A stretch of 64,000 nt of DNA from [Clostridium] celerecrescens 18A (lineage in GTDB: Bacteria; Bacillota; Clostridia; Lachnospirales; Lachnospiraceae), in assembly GCF_002797975.1 (NCBI RefSeq), contig NZ_PGET01000001.1:2790001-2854000 (forward strand), given 5' to 3'. Below are positions 47,495-55,380 of the stretch, in pieces. How positions within the stretch are numbered: position 1 is the first letter of the stretch; every line of letters starts with the position of its first letter. Under the pieces are notes generated by a model. The model saw only the letters and a program-made list of their open reading frames with translations. It made no database searches and was not told where the DNA came from. The position numbers and the translations under genes were made by a program.

Positions 47495-48256
47495 TTATAG
47501 CCACTCAATAGTAAGCTCTTTTAATTTTTCTTCTATTTCGGAAGGGGGCTTCCGTTCCATGACAGCGCCGGTAAAACTATCAATTCTCGCATATTTATAA
47601 GTGCCGTCGGTATTAAATTTCCTGGTCTCCAGCATCATATAAGCGTTTTTGCTCACTTCCAGCACTGTGCTTTTTGTAAGCCCGTCTTCCACCATATAAG
47701 TCGAAACGTTATTTTCAAACACATCAACTCCAACGGCTCCAAGGAATGCGATGTCAAACCGGAAGTCTGAGATCTGCTTATTGGTAAAGCTTCCTGCAAA
47801 CCCATCTTTTCCTATGCTGAATACCCCTCCGATAAAAATGAACCTGGCAGTGGTAGGAACCATGAATTCCAGCATGATATCCACCATATTGGTAACAACC
47901 GTAATATTTAAGGAAGATTTTGTAATGAGCTTCGCCAGTTCCAGATTTGCAGTTGAAATATCCAGGAATACCATATCTCCGTCCTTAATCAGTTCCATAG
48001 CTTTAGCGGCAATCTTTTGCTTGGCCTCAATGTTCTTGTCTTTTCTTTGGGACACGTTCAAGTCATGAACATTGACCCTTTTTTTCATAGCTCCGCCATA
48101 TGTCTTTTTTAAAAGTCCCTTTCTCTCAAGAAACGTCAGATCTTTCCGTATGCTGTCTTCCGTTACCTGATACTTCTCGCTGAGTTCTTTTACGCGCACG
48201 GAACCATTTTTGTTAACAAGAGCCACAATTTGATTCTGCCTTTCTTCTGCAAACAT
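47495..48256 (-). CDS. DeoR/GlpR-family transcriptional regulator
   Basis: 253 residues. The N-terminal HTH (VRVKELSEKYQVTEDSIRKDL followed by KGLLKKTYGG) is the DeoR signature. The C-terminal sensor domain has FLDISTANLELAKLI and FIGGVFSIGKDGFAG, which bind a phosphosugar. Encoded just upstream of the glycyl radical enzyme operon and separated from it by a terminator and a promoter, so it is the probable repressor of that operon. Confidence 0.88.
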   Translation of the reverse strand: MFAEERQNQIVALVNKNGSVRVKELSEKYQVTEDSIRKDLTFLERKGLLKKTYGGAMKKRVNVHDLNVSQRKDKNIEAKQKIAAKAMELIKDGDMVFLDISTANLELAKLITKSSLNITVVTNMVDIMLEFMVPTTARFIFIGGVFSIGKDGFAGSFTNKQISDFRFDIAFLGAVGVDVFENNVSTYMVEDGLTKSTVLEVSKNAYMMLETRKFNTDGTYKYARIDSFTGAVMERKPPSEIEEKLKELTIEWL

Positions 48257-48300
48257 ACAACCGCCTCCGCTTATTACTTTTTCCTATTATATCATATTTC

Positions 48301-49032
48301 TTATTGATGTGCATTAGGATTTTTCTGATTTGTCTGTCTTGGAAAAAATCCGGCGTTTGAAGCTGGCTCGTCTTTGACATATAAATGAGCCGTGTCCCCC
48401 ATTCCCTTGCATCGGAAATAAGCCTCCCCCTCTATCCTCTCTTCCGTCTCCAGTGTGGTGACCGATGAGGGTGCCAGAAAAATGCCATGCCACAATAGTG
48501 GAGCCGGGATTCCCAGCAAATGGGACAGCATAACGCAGATCACACCAAAATGGCAAAACAGGACGATGGTACCATCACTCCCCGGAACCGCCCGGTACAT
48601 TCCGCCTTCCCTCAGATACCCATGTTTCTTTAATATTTCATCAAGCCCGGCAGCTACTTTTTCATATTCTTCTTTTACAGGCCCTGTTTTCATCCTTTCA
48701 TTTTCAAACCATAAATCTCTGTCATAAAGTTCCTTCTGGTTTGTCCAGTAGCCGGGCATAAAATCCCAGGGTATGGTCTTAGTCTCACCGGCCCCGTTAT
48801 CAACCGGCGCATGAAATTCTCTGAGCCAGGGCAATATCTCTGCCTCAGCATGTAATGACTGCAATGTTGCTTTTGCAGTATCCTTGGCTCTTCCTAGAGG
48901 TGAGCAATAAAAAGCGGAAACTGAAAGCTTGCTGATCCTTTCGGAAAGCAAATCTGCCTCTTTCCAGCCTTTTTCTGTAAGAGAGTCAATGGAATAGTCT
49001 GGTTCTCCGTGCCTTATTAAAATTAGCTTCAT
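48301..49032 (-). CDS. histidine phosphatase-family protein
   Basis: About 243 residues from ATG 49032 (AGAGGACAGGT upstream); the frame is open further to 49161 but without a start signal. The RHGE catalytic motif is at the N-terminus (MKLILIRHGEPDYS), with CSPLGRAKDTA and a second catalytic His in VLFCHFGV. It resembles phosphoglycerate mutase-like/alpha-ribazole phosphatase proteins; the substrate is unknown. The gene stands alone. Confidence 0.83.
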   Translation of the reverse strand: MKLILIRHGEPDYSIDSLTEKGWKEADLLSERISKLSVSAFYCSPLGRAKDTAKATLQSLHAEAEILPWLREFHAPVDNGAGETKTIPWDFMPGYWTNQKELYDRDLWFENERMKTGPVKEEYEKVAAGLDEILKKHGYLREGGMYRAVPGSDGTIVLFCHFGVICVMLSHLLGIPAPLLWHGIFLAPSSVTTLETEERIEGEAYFRCKGMGDTAHLYVKDEPASNAGFFPRQTNQKNPNAHQ

Positions 49033-49139
49033 ACCTGTCCTCTTTTCTGTACTGATGATAGTCCTTTTTATCATAGCATTTTTTATAAACATACACAATA
49101 AAACCTCAAATCCCATATCAACAGAAGATTTAATTGAAA

Positions 49140-49184
49140 TAGCAAAATGGCGATACTGCAATCTACAGTATCGCCATCTTGCTA
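49140..49184. terminator. long hairpin after the secreted DUF4367-like gene
   Basis: A 19-bp inverted repeat (TAGCAAAATGGCGATACTG with CAGTATCGCCATCTTGCTA, one G-T pair) with a 7-base loop. On the plus strand it is followed by TATATTTTTTT. Its core GATACTG...CAGTATC recurs at 51281-51315 in the sigma operon leader. Confidence 0.7.
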
Positions 49185-49196
49185 TATTTTTTTGCT

Positions 49197-49772
49197 CTAA
49201 CGAATACCGCTTACCATATCACTGATAACAGCGGCATCAAGACCCTCCTCTTCAAAACCAACGGAAACGGAATAAGTATACTCGCTGTCCGCCCATGTTG
49301 CCACGCTGACTTTGCCATGATTTCCTCTGGTGGAAATCCGCAAGCTGCAGACAGCAACAGTTTTGTTTTCGCTATATTCATTATAGTCGCCACTGATATC
49401 ATCATTGCCCTTTGCTTTACGGATAAGAATTTCTTTTTCGCCGTTCTCATAGAAAACTTGAATCATCTTTTTTCCAATGATTTCAATCATGTTTTGGGAA
49501 TAGCCTTCCGGCATTTTTTCAGGAAGAGCTAATTTAAAACCGGCTTGCTTTTCAGCTTCCTGAAGAGAATTACATTCGCTAAAAGGGTTTGGCATTCCAA
49601 TCGCAATGCCTGTTTCTTCATCAGAATCCTTATTGCTGATTACCATAATACCTGGAGCTTTTTGACCGACAGCTTGCTGTTTAGAGTCCTCCATAGCAAA
49701 AGCAGAACCGGCGTCAGCTACAATGGATAGTGCCATAACAGCACAAAGTGTGGGTGCTATAAATTTTTTCAT
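49197..49772 (-). CDS. secreted DUF4367-like protein, paralogue of the anti-sigma sensor domain
   Basis: 191 residues with a clear signal peptide (MKKFIAPTLCAVMALSIVADAGSAFA, cleavage after A-F-A). The C-terminal 70 residues (GNDDISGDYNEY ... VATWADSEYTYSVSV ... ISDMVSGI) match the outer domain of the adjacent anti-sigma factor (GDEDVSGYYGDF ... LAVWQNGGYSYSVQ ... LDTIQSI). It therefore looks like a soluble, exported version of that sensor. Its promoter copies the one before the sigma gene. It could bind the same ligand, protect the anti-sigma or compete with it; the function is unknown. Confidence 0.72.
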   Translation of the reverse strand: MKKFIAPTLCAVMALSIVADAGSAFAMEDSKQQAVGQKAPGIMVISNKDSDEETGIAIGMPNPFSECNSLQEAEKQAGFKLALPEKMPEGYSQNMIEIIGKKMIQVFYENGEKEILIRKAKGNDDISGDYNEYSENKTVAVCSLRISTRGNHGKVSVATWADSEYTYSVSVGFEEEGLDAAVISDMVSGIR

Positions 49773-49830
49773 AATCGTTTCTTCCTTTCATTTTGGGATT
49801 TGATATAAAACCACTTTTGTGGTTCTTACC

Positions 49831-49862
49831 CGTATACAAATGAGAAAAGGAAAATGTTGCAA
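49831..49862 (-). promoter_or_regulatory. probable ECF-sigma promoter, copy 1
   Basis: Minus strand TTGCAACA (49855-49862), 17 bases, GTATACG (49831-49837), about 60 bases before the secreted DUF4367-like gene. The same boxes with the same spacing occur before the ECF sigma gene, and TGTGGTTCT a few bases downstream on the plus-strand reading is also shared. Confidence 0.65.
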
Positions 49863-49912
49863 GGAAAAAATTGGACTTTGGGGATAACAACAGCAAGGCA
49901 ATAAGTAAATAA

Positions 49913-49950
49913 GGCAGATGCGATTGGCTTTATAGACCATCGTATCTGCC
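49913..49950 (-). terminator. hairpin after the anti-sigma gene
   Basis: GGCAGATACGAT pairs with ATCGCATCTGCC (12 bp, one G-T pair), loop 14, followed on the minus strand by TTATTTACTTATT. It lies about 60 bases past the anti-sigma stop; only moderate as a terminator. Confidence 0.5.
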
Positions 49951-50012
49951 AGTATAGTTACACCTTAGATTAACTAAGTTATAATAGGAGAACAGAAAGC
50001 TCTTTTTATAAC

Positions 50013-50639
50013 TTACTTTATACTCTGTATTGTATCCAGCATTTCCTGTTGGGAAACTGGTTCAATGTATTGCACAGAGTAAGAATATCCACCATTTTGC
50101 CAGACAGCAAGTAGATACTGTCCATCACTTCCTTTAATCGTAACATCGTAACCATTTATCACATGGCTTTCTAGGCTTGTAAAATCGCCATAGTATCCGC
50201 TAACGTCCTCATCACCAGTCGCAATTCTAAAAATAACTGTGTTGTCTGATCCAGCGTACTCTATCTCTGCAAGCTTACCCCAGTAAGAAGTGTATTTTAC
50301 GGACTCAATTTCAAAGGGCAGTTCATGGATCTCCTTTACCGTAAAACCTACGGCATCAGTTAGCTCCGCAACTGAATGATACGACACAATATCAGGGACT
50401 ATCTGTACCGGAGGTTCACTTGGTAAATTAATGGTATTGTGGACAATTACAGAACCAACAATCAAAACCGCAAAGCATGCCGCTATGGACAGATACTTTT
50501 TGTACTGTGGGAAAGGGAGCGTCTTTTTAGAAGTTTTTTCGAGATCAAGTTTGCTGATGTTATTTAGAATTCTATCTCGCATCTCATTGGTAACTTCGAT
50601 GTTTTTCATAGCTTTATCATACCTATTCTTCAAAGTCAT
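50013..50639 (-). CDS. anti-sigma factor with DUF4367-like outer domain
   Basis: 208 residues. The N-terminal cytoplasmic part (about 1-48) would bind the sigma factor. A single membrane segment follows (YLSIAACFAVLIVGSVIVH, about 49-67), then an extracellular DUF4367-like domain to the C-terminus. The start overlaps the sigma gene's end by 17 bases, the usual arrangement for translationally coupled sigma/anti-sigma pairs. It should hold the sigma factor inactive until an envelope signal is sensed. Confidence 0.82.
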   Translation of the reverse strand: MTLKNRYDKAMKNIEVTNEMRDRILNNISKLDLEKTSKKTLPFPQYKKYLSIAACFAVLIVGSVIVHNTINLPSEPPVQIVPDIVSYHSVAELTDAVGFTVKEIHELPFEIESVKYTSYWGKLAEIEYAGSDNTVIFRIATGDEDVSGYYGDFTSLESHVINGYDVTIKGSDGQYLLAVWQNGGYSYSVQYIEPVSQQEMLDTIQSIK

Positions 50640-51258
50640 ACACCTCCTTCAGCACATCTTTTAGCTTCTTTCTTGCCCTTAGCAGCAAGGAGCGGACAGT
50701 TGCGTCATTTTTTGATAATAGCGAAGCAATTTGTGCCGTAGAATATCCCTCATGATAGTAAAGGTGGACAACCTCACTGTACTTGGCTGGCAGCTGTTTT
50801 ACAGCATCCCATACAAAAGCCAGGTCCTCGGTTTCGGCAACCGCCAGCGTTTCGCTTAATTCATCTGTCCTTCGGATCCTGTTATAGGTTATTATCTTAT
50901 TTTTGCTGATATTAATTGCAACACGCAAAAACCATGCTTTTTCATGCTCTGTTGATTCAAACTTGGGCTGAGTTCTAAGGAACTGTATCAAGGCATCCTG
51001 CAATACATCCTCTGCATCGCTCATATTGTGGAGATAAGAGTAGGCAAGGCGCAGAACACTGTTCCCATAGGACTCCATCAAGCGCCCGGCCTGCTGGTTA
51101 ATCTGTGCGGAACGCAAAGTCTCCTGCATCGGGATCACCTTTTTATTGCTTTCCATTTTTACCGCAGAAAGCATCAGACAAATTAGTCTGTATACGAACT
51201 CTTTAAGAAAGGATAGATATTCCCCGAGTCCGTTTTGTAATATGTACATATGAACCAT
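50623..51258 (-). CDS. ECF-type RNA polymerase sigma factor
   Basis: About 211 residues from ATG 51258, which has GGGAGGTGA five bases upstream; an inner ATG (MESNKK...) would give a more usual 177. Region 2 is seen in YLHNMSDAEDVLQDALIQF and EKAWFLRVAINISKNK. Region 4 is in LPAKYSEVVHLYYHEGYSTAQIASLLSKNDATVRSLL-type helix-turn-helix. It directs polymerase to envelope-stress genes, very likely including its own operon and the secreted paralogue gene, since both carry TTGCAACA-N17-GTATACG boxes. Confidence 0.87.
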   Translation of the reverse strand: MVHMYILQNGLGEYLSFLKEFVYRLICLMLSAVKMESNKKVIPMQETLRSAQINQQAGRLMESYGNSVLRLAYSYLHNMSDAEDVLQDALIQFLRTQPKFESTEHEKAWFLRVAINISKNKIITYNRIRRTDELSETLAVAETEDLAFVWDAVKQLPAKYSEVVHLYYHEGYSTAQIASLLSKNDATVRSLLLRARKKLKDVLKEVYDFEE

Positions 51259-51280
51259 ACTGTCACCTCCCTTGATAACG

Positions 51281-51315
51281 AAATGGGGATACTGCAATTA
51301 TGCAGTATCCGATTT
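51281..51315 (-). repeat. hairpin in the sigma operon leader
   Basis: GGATACTGCA-ATTA-TGCAGTATCC is a perfect 10-bp stem, extended by AAAT/ATTT further out. It lies between promoter copy 2 and the sigma gene start, and shares its core with the hairpin at 49140-49184. Confidence 0.6.
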
Positions 51316-51329
51316 CTGTGGTTCTGAGT

Positions 51330-51361
51330 CGTATACAAACGGGAAGAGAGTTATGTTGCAA
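51330..51361 (-). promoter_or_regulatory. probable ECF-sigma promoter, copy 2 (autoregulation)
   Basis: Minus strand TTGCAACA (51354-51361), 17 bases, GTATACG (51330-51336), about 72 bases before the sigma gene start. It is the twin of 49831-49862. Confidence 0.65.
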
Positions 51362-51397
51362 AAGTTTAAAAATAATCTGCTTGCGAGTTTACAACTC

Positions 51398-52342
51398 CTA
51401 CTGCCAGTTTAACGATTCCACGATCTGATCCACAAGACCGCAGCAGCGAAGCGTTCTTTCAGCGGTCATAACCGGACTCTCCGACAGGCCCTGTCTGATG
51501 CATGCTTCCGCATGTGCTGCCTCATATTTCATTTCAAAATCAACCGTTCTCTCAATCAGCTCGACACACTTGCCGCTATGTATTTCGCAGCGGTCCGCCT
51601 TCCAATATTCATTGGTTTTTATAAATCCCTTTTCAAAATAAAAAACAGCAAAACTTTCTGCAGGTCCCCGCATGGAAATACGGCTGCTGATCAGAACATC
51701 ATCCATCTTTATATTAAGGCTGACAGAATCCTGGACTCCTGTTTTTCCCCTGGTCCCCAGTGCCTGCACGATTACATCGGCAGGCTCCAGCAGATAATCA
51801 AGGTATTCAAAGGTATAGGAAGCGCTGCCGTAAACAACTCCTCCCTGATCCTTTTCATGCATCCATGAAGCCTTTGGGCTTTGAAAGGAGGCACTCATAT
51901 TCACTTGATGGAGTTTTCCTAACATTCCTGAATCAATATATGTTTTAATCAAATCGGTGACAGGAAGAAAAAGGCTTTTTTGCATCTCCATCACAAACAG
52001 CCCTTTTTCCTTTGCCAACTGAAAGATTTCTTTTGCCTGCAGTCTTGTCAGCGTAAACGGTTTCTCACAGAGTACGTGCTTTCCATAACTTAAAGCTTGT
52101 ATCATTTCATGAAAATGTTCCCGGTTTATTGTGGTGATATACACAGCCGTAATCTCCGGGTCCTGATAAAGTTCTTCATAAGAGCCATACGCTTTTTCGA
52201 TATTGTTCTCCTGGCAGAACGCCCTGGCTCTGTCAAGTGACCTTGACGCCGCCGCAGTTACGGATCCTCCATTGGCTCTCACTGCACCAATAAATCGTTT
52301 CCCAATGGCAGCTGTTGATATAATTCCATAATTTATTTTCAT
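51398..52342 (-). CDS. Gfo/Idh/MocA-family oxidoreductase
   Basis: 314 residues from ATG 52342 (AGAGGGGG upstream). The N-terminal Rossmann part has GIISTAAIGKRFIGAV, and the family motif HVLCEKPFTLT contains the catalytic Lys of the E-K-P motif. A C-terminal alpha/beta domain follows. It is an NAD(P)-dependent dehydrogenase of a sugar or a related compound; the substrate is unknown. The gene is single. Confidence 0.85.
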   Translation of the reverse strand: MKINYGIISTAAIGKRFIGAVRANGGSVTAAASRSLDRARAFCQENNIEKAYGSYEELYQDPEITAVYITTINREHFHEMIQALSYGKHVLCEKPFTLTRLQAKEIFQLAKEKGLFVMEMQKSLFLPVTDLIKTYIDSGMLGKLHQVNMSASFQSPKASWMHEKDQGGVVYGSASYTFEYLDYLLEPADVIVQALGTRGKTGVQDSVSLNIKMDDVLISSRISMRGPAESFAVFYFEKGFIKTNEYWKADRCEIHSGKCVELIERTVDFEMKYEAAHAEACIRQGLSESPVMTAERTLRCCGLVDQIVESLNWQ

Positions 52343-52552
52343 AGCAACCCCCTCTAAATTCATTAATTTCTTTCACCTTCCATTATTATAGTACAATAAT
52401 AATCATTTGCCTATTTCTGGATGTAATTTGCTTGCTGAATATTTAATACGGCAGCCAGACAATCAAATAAGGCTTGTTTTAAGACTTGTTTCCTTCTGAA
52501 TGAAATTAGAGATTCAACTTATGATAAGAGACTTAAAGAATGTATCAGGATA

Positions 52553-53176
52553 TCACATGTTCCGCATTTTCTTCAGAAATAATCTGACCGCCTTTGCTTC
52601 ATCTTCCGGAACGCTTCCGCCCCTTCCGATCCGGTCGCAAAGCCCAAGCAGTGCAACCTCACCGATATCTGTCTCCCGCTTCAAGCCATCAACATCACCG
52701 AACGGAAGCCCGTCTGTCACATACAGAATGTGCATATGATACCGAACCAGTTTTGCGACTTCCCCGATCCATTTATCATCTACGGAAAAACAAGACAAAA
52801 AATCCTCCGTGAGATGTTCTCCCTCAGCATCATGATTATATGCAGTGATTTTATCTTTTCGGATTTTCGTCACCGCCGGTTTGCCGATATCATGAAGCAG
52901 TGCCGCCCACATAAAGGTCCGGGCATCTTTACTTTTCGCCTTCTCTTCCGCCGCCTGATCCACTACCATCATCGTATGATTCCATACGCTCCCTTCCGGA
53001 TGAAACCGTTTTGACTGCGGGGTTTCTTTCATCTTGCCAAGCATGGAAAACGGGTAATTCAAAAACCACGGTTCCCTGCTGATTTGTTCCAGATATTCCG
53101 ATGGACGTTCGTCATGAAGCAAATGATTATCCATCTGCCGGAACAGTTCTTCCATATTATTATTTTCTTCTGCCAT
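52553..53176 (-). CDS. HD-domain phosphohydrolase
   Basis: 207 residues from ATG 53176 (AAAGGTGA upstream). The HD signature WAALLHDIGKPAVT is central, preceded by VWNHTMMVVDQ (first metal His) and followed by YNHDAEGEHL and LVRYHMHIL. Similar to tRNA-nucleotidyltransferase-associated HD proteins; the substrate is not evident. Stands alone. Confidence 0.82.
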   Translation of the reverse strand: MAEENNNMEELFRQMDNHLLHDERPSEYLEQISREPWFLNYPFSMLGKMKETPQSKRFHPEGSVWNHTMMVVDQAAEEKAKSKDARTFMWAALLHDIGKPAVTKIRKDKITAYNHDAEGEHLTEDFLSCFSVDDKWIGEVAKLVRYHMHILYVTDGLPFGDVDGLKRETDIGEVALLGLCDRIGRGGSVPEDEAKAVRLFLKKMRNM

Positions 53177-53185
53177 AAAATTCAC

Positions 53186-53404
53186 CTTTCTGTTTTATGA
53201 ATATCACGGTACACACGGTATCTATTATTTCAAATATTTATTGAAATAAACAAAAATTTTTTATCAGCAGAAGATGTCATTGCAGACCGAAAAACAGGCT
53301 GCTGGCAACAAAAGGTCTGTATGCTCCTCACTCAAAACGTCCTGTCCATTTACTTTTGCAAGGTTGTGATCAAAGAAAGAAAAAGCGAATCGGTATGAAG
53401 GAAA
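53186..53404. other. intergenic region, nothing recognised
   Basis: About 220 bases between the HD gene and the terminator of the murQ operon. No gene or strong signal. Confidence 0.35.
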
Positions 53405-53410
53405 ATCAAA

Positions 53411-53438
53411 GGGGCAGCCCTTTATATAGAGCCGCCCC
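53411..53438 (-). terminator. terminator of the PTS-murQ operon
   Basis: GGGGCGGCTC pairs with GGGCTGCCCC (10 bp with G-T pairs), 8-base loop, followed by TTTGATTTT on the minus strand. It begins 13 bases past the serine hydrolase stop codon. Confidence 0.75.
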
Positions 53439-53450
53439 CATTTTATAAGT

Positions 53451-54455
53451 CTAATAAACCATCTTCAGATAAACTTCATTCATCTTCTTTCTCATCTTTA
53501 GGAATTCCTCATTGTACCTGCTGGGATGGATCCTGTTTGTCAGAAGAACAAAACCCTTTCTGCCCTTCAAATCCATCAAAACAGAGGTTCCTGTAAAGCC
53601 GGTATGATAAAGTGTATCCCTTCCATACTCCTTGCTCCAGCCCAGAGTTCGTTCAAACTTTATAGTGCTGCAAAGTTTTTCAAACATCTCTTCTCCAAAT
53701 AAAAGCCGGGAATGTTCCAGATAAGCCTTTACAAATTTCACTATATCTTCCAATGTAGAAAACAAACCGGCGCTGCCGCACTGCCCCAGCAGATGGGCCT
53801 TTGAGTCATGAACTTCTCCGCAGATACAGCCTCTTAGCTCCGTGCATTCCGTCGGAATGCAGCGCTCCCTGCTGCCCTGAACCAAATAGGTGGTATCCTT
53901 CATACCAAGGGGAGTAAAAATATGCTCCCGGAAGGTCTCCTCAAGAGTAGTTTCATCCAAATTCTCAATGATCTTTCCCAGCAGGATAAAACCCACATCC
54001 GAATACAGGAAGCCGTCTCCGGCTTCTCTTTCCCTTTGTGTGGTATAGAGATATTCCAGAAGATTTTCCCGGCTCCAGCTTTCTTTGTTTCGAATCTCAG
54101 CAGGAAGGCCGCTTGAATGAAGCAGCAGGTGTTCCACCGTGACATCCCCATAGGAAAAAAGGCCCAGGATCTCTTTTACCGGAGTAGAAAGGCTTATCAC
54201 TCCTTTTTCCACCAGCTGAAGGATCCGGGTGGTAGTCCCAATCACTTTAGTCAGCGAAGCAAGGTCATAATACATACCTGCTTCCACGTTCCGGTCACAA
54301 TAGGGAACCACCGCACCCTGCTTTCCGGCGTACATTAAGCGGATCCCCTGATCACTGACAAAGCCCCAGCTGGCTCCCCAGATCACCTGGTCCCGAACAA
54401 GCTGCTCTGCCATTTCATCTAAAACCGTCTCATTATCATTCCAGGCTCTTATCAT
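53451..54455 (-). CDS. class C beta-lactamase-family serine hydrolase (YbbE-like)
   Basis: 334 residues. Catalytic Ser67-Leu-Thr-Lys70 in LASLTKVIG, a Tyr motif in YSDVGFILLG, and HTGFTGT as the third motif. No signal peptide, so probably cytoplasmic. In Bacillus a protein of this family is encoded with murQ-murR-murP and nagZ; here it follows murQ by four bases. It may act on a muropeptide or amino-sugar derivative, but the reaction is not known. Confidence 0.82.
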   Translation of the reverse strand: MIRAWNDNETVLDEMAEQLVRDQVIWGASWGFVSDQGIRLMYAGKQGAVVPYCDRNVEAGMYYDLASLTKVIGTTTRILQLVEKGVISLSTPVKEILGLFSYGDVTVEHLLLHSSGLPAEIRNKESWSRENLLEYLYTTQREREAGDGFLYSDVGFILLGKIIENLDETTLEETFREHIFTPLGMKDTTYLVQGSRERCIPTECTELRGCICGEVHDSKAHLLGQCGSAGLFSTLEDIVKFVKAYLEHSRLLFGEEMFEKLCSTIKFERTLGWSKEYGRDTLYHTGFTGTSVLMDLKGRKGFVLLTNRIHPSRYNEEFLKMRKKMNEVYLKMVY

Positions 54456-54459
54456 TTGA

Positions 54460-55371
54460 CTATACTCCGTTTTTCACAGCCGCTATAGCTTTCCTCACCT
54501 GACCGCCGGATTCTAAAAGGGCTTCCCTGGCCTGATCTTTTCCGCAGCCGCATTCGATCATCACGATGGCAGCAGCCACATCCTTATCTGCCTCATAAAG
54601 CACGTTAAGAGCCTGCTCCTCTTTCGCACCCGTCAGATCCATGATCATCTTAACCGCCCGCTTCACAAGCTTTTCATTGGTGGGCTGTACATGAACCATA
54701 TAGTTCCGGTATACCTTTCCAAGCCTTATCATGGCTCCGGTGGAAAGCATATTAACTACCATTTTCTGAGCGGTTCCTGCCTTCATCCTGGTGGATCCGT
54801 TAATTACCTCTGGTCCCACTACCGGGGCAATGGTTATATCCGCGATCTTTGCCATGGCGCTGTCCTGATTGCAGGTAACGGAAATGGTAAAGGCACCTGT
54901 CTGTTTTCCGAACTCCAGGGCCGCCTTTGTATAAGGAGTCCTTCCGCTGGCAGCTATACCGATCACGCAATCATCGGCCGTAAGCTTCACCCGTTTTAAG
55001 TCCTCCACTGCCAGTTCTTCCGAGTCTTCTGCCCCCTCCACCGCTGTATACATGGCCTCATCACCGCCTGCAAGAAGGCCAAAGGCCCGTGTCGGCGATA
55101 CGCTGTAAGTGGGGGTCAGTTCCACCGCATCCAGTGTACCCATCCGGCCTGACGATCCTGCACCGCAATAAATGATCCGTCCGCCTTTTTTGAAACGCTC
55201 CACAATTGACTCCACTGCTTCCGCGATTTGGGGAAGCACCTTTTCTATGGCTTCTGCTACTTTTTTATCTTCATTATTTATTAATGTAACGATTTCCAAT
55301 GATTCCAGTCTGTCAATGTTCCGGGTAGCTTCATTGATTGATTCCGTTGTAAGCTTTTCTATATTGCACAT
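54460..55371 (-). CDS. murQ: N-acetylmuramic acid 6-phosphate etherase
   Basis: 303 residues, normal MurQ length. The SIS-domain signature CGAGSSGRMGTLDAVELTPTY and LLAGGDEAMYTAVEGAEDSE are family-diagnostic, as is INGSTRMKAGTAQKMVVNML. It removes lactate from MurNAc-6-P to give GlcNAc-6-P. Its presence in this PTS operon points to MurNAc or a MurNAc derivative as the sugar imported. Confidence 0.93.
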   Translation of the reverse strand: MCNIEKLTTESINEATRNIDRLESLEIVTLINNEDKKVAEAIEKVLPQIAEAVESIVERFKKGGRIIYCGAGSSGRMGTLDAVELTPTYSVSPTRAFGLLAGGDEAMYTAVEGAEDSEELAVEDLKRVKLTADDCVIGIAASGRTPYTKAALEFGKQTGAFTISVTCNQDSAMAKIADITIAPVVGPEVINGSTRMKAGTAQKMVVNMLSTGAMIRLGKVYRNYMVHVQPTNEKLVKRAVKMIMDLTGAKEEQALNVLYEADKDVAAAIVMIECGCGKDQAREALLESGGQVRKAIAAVKNGV

Positions 55372-55380
55372 AAAACTCCT

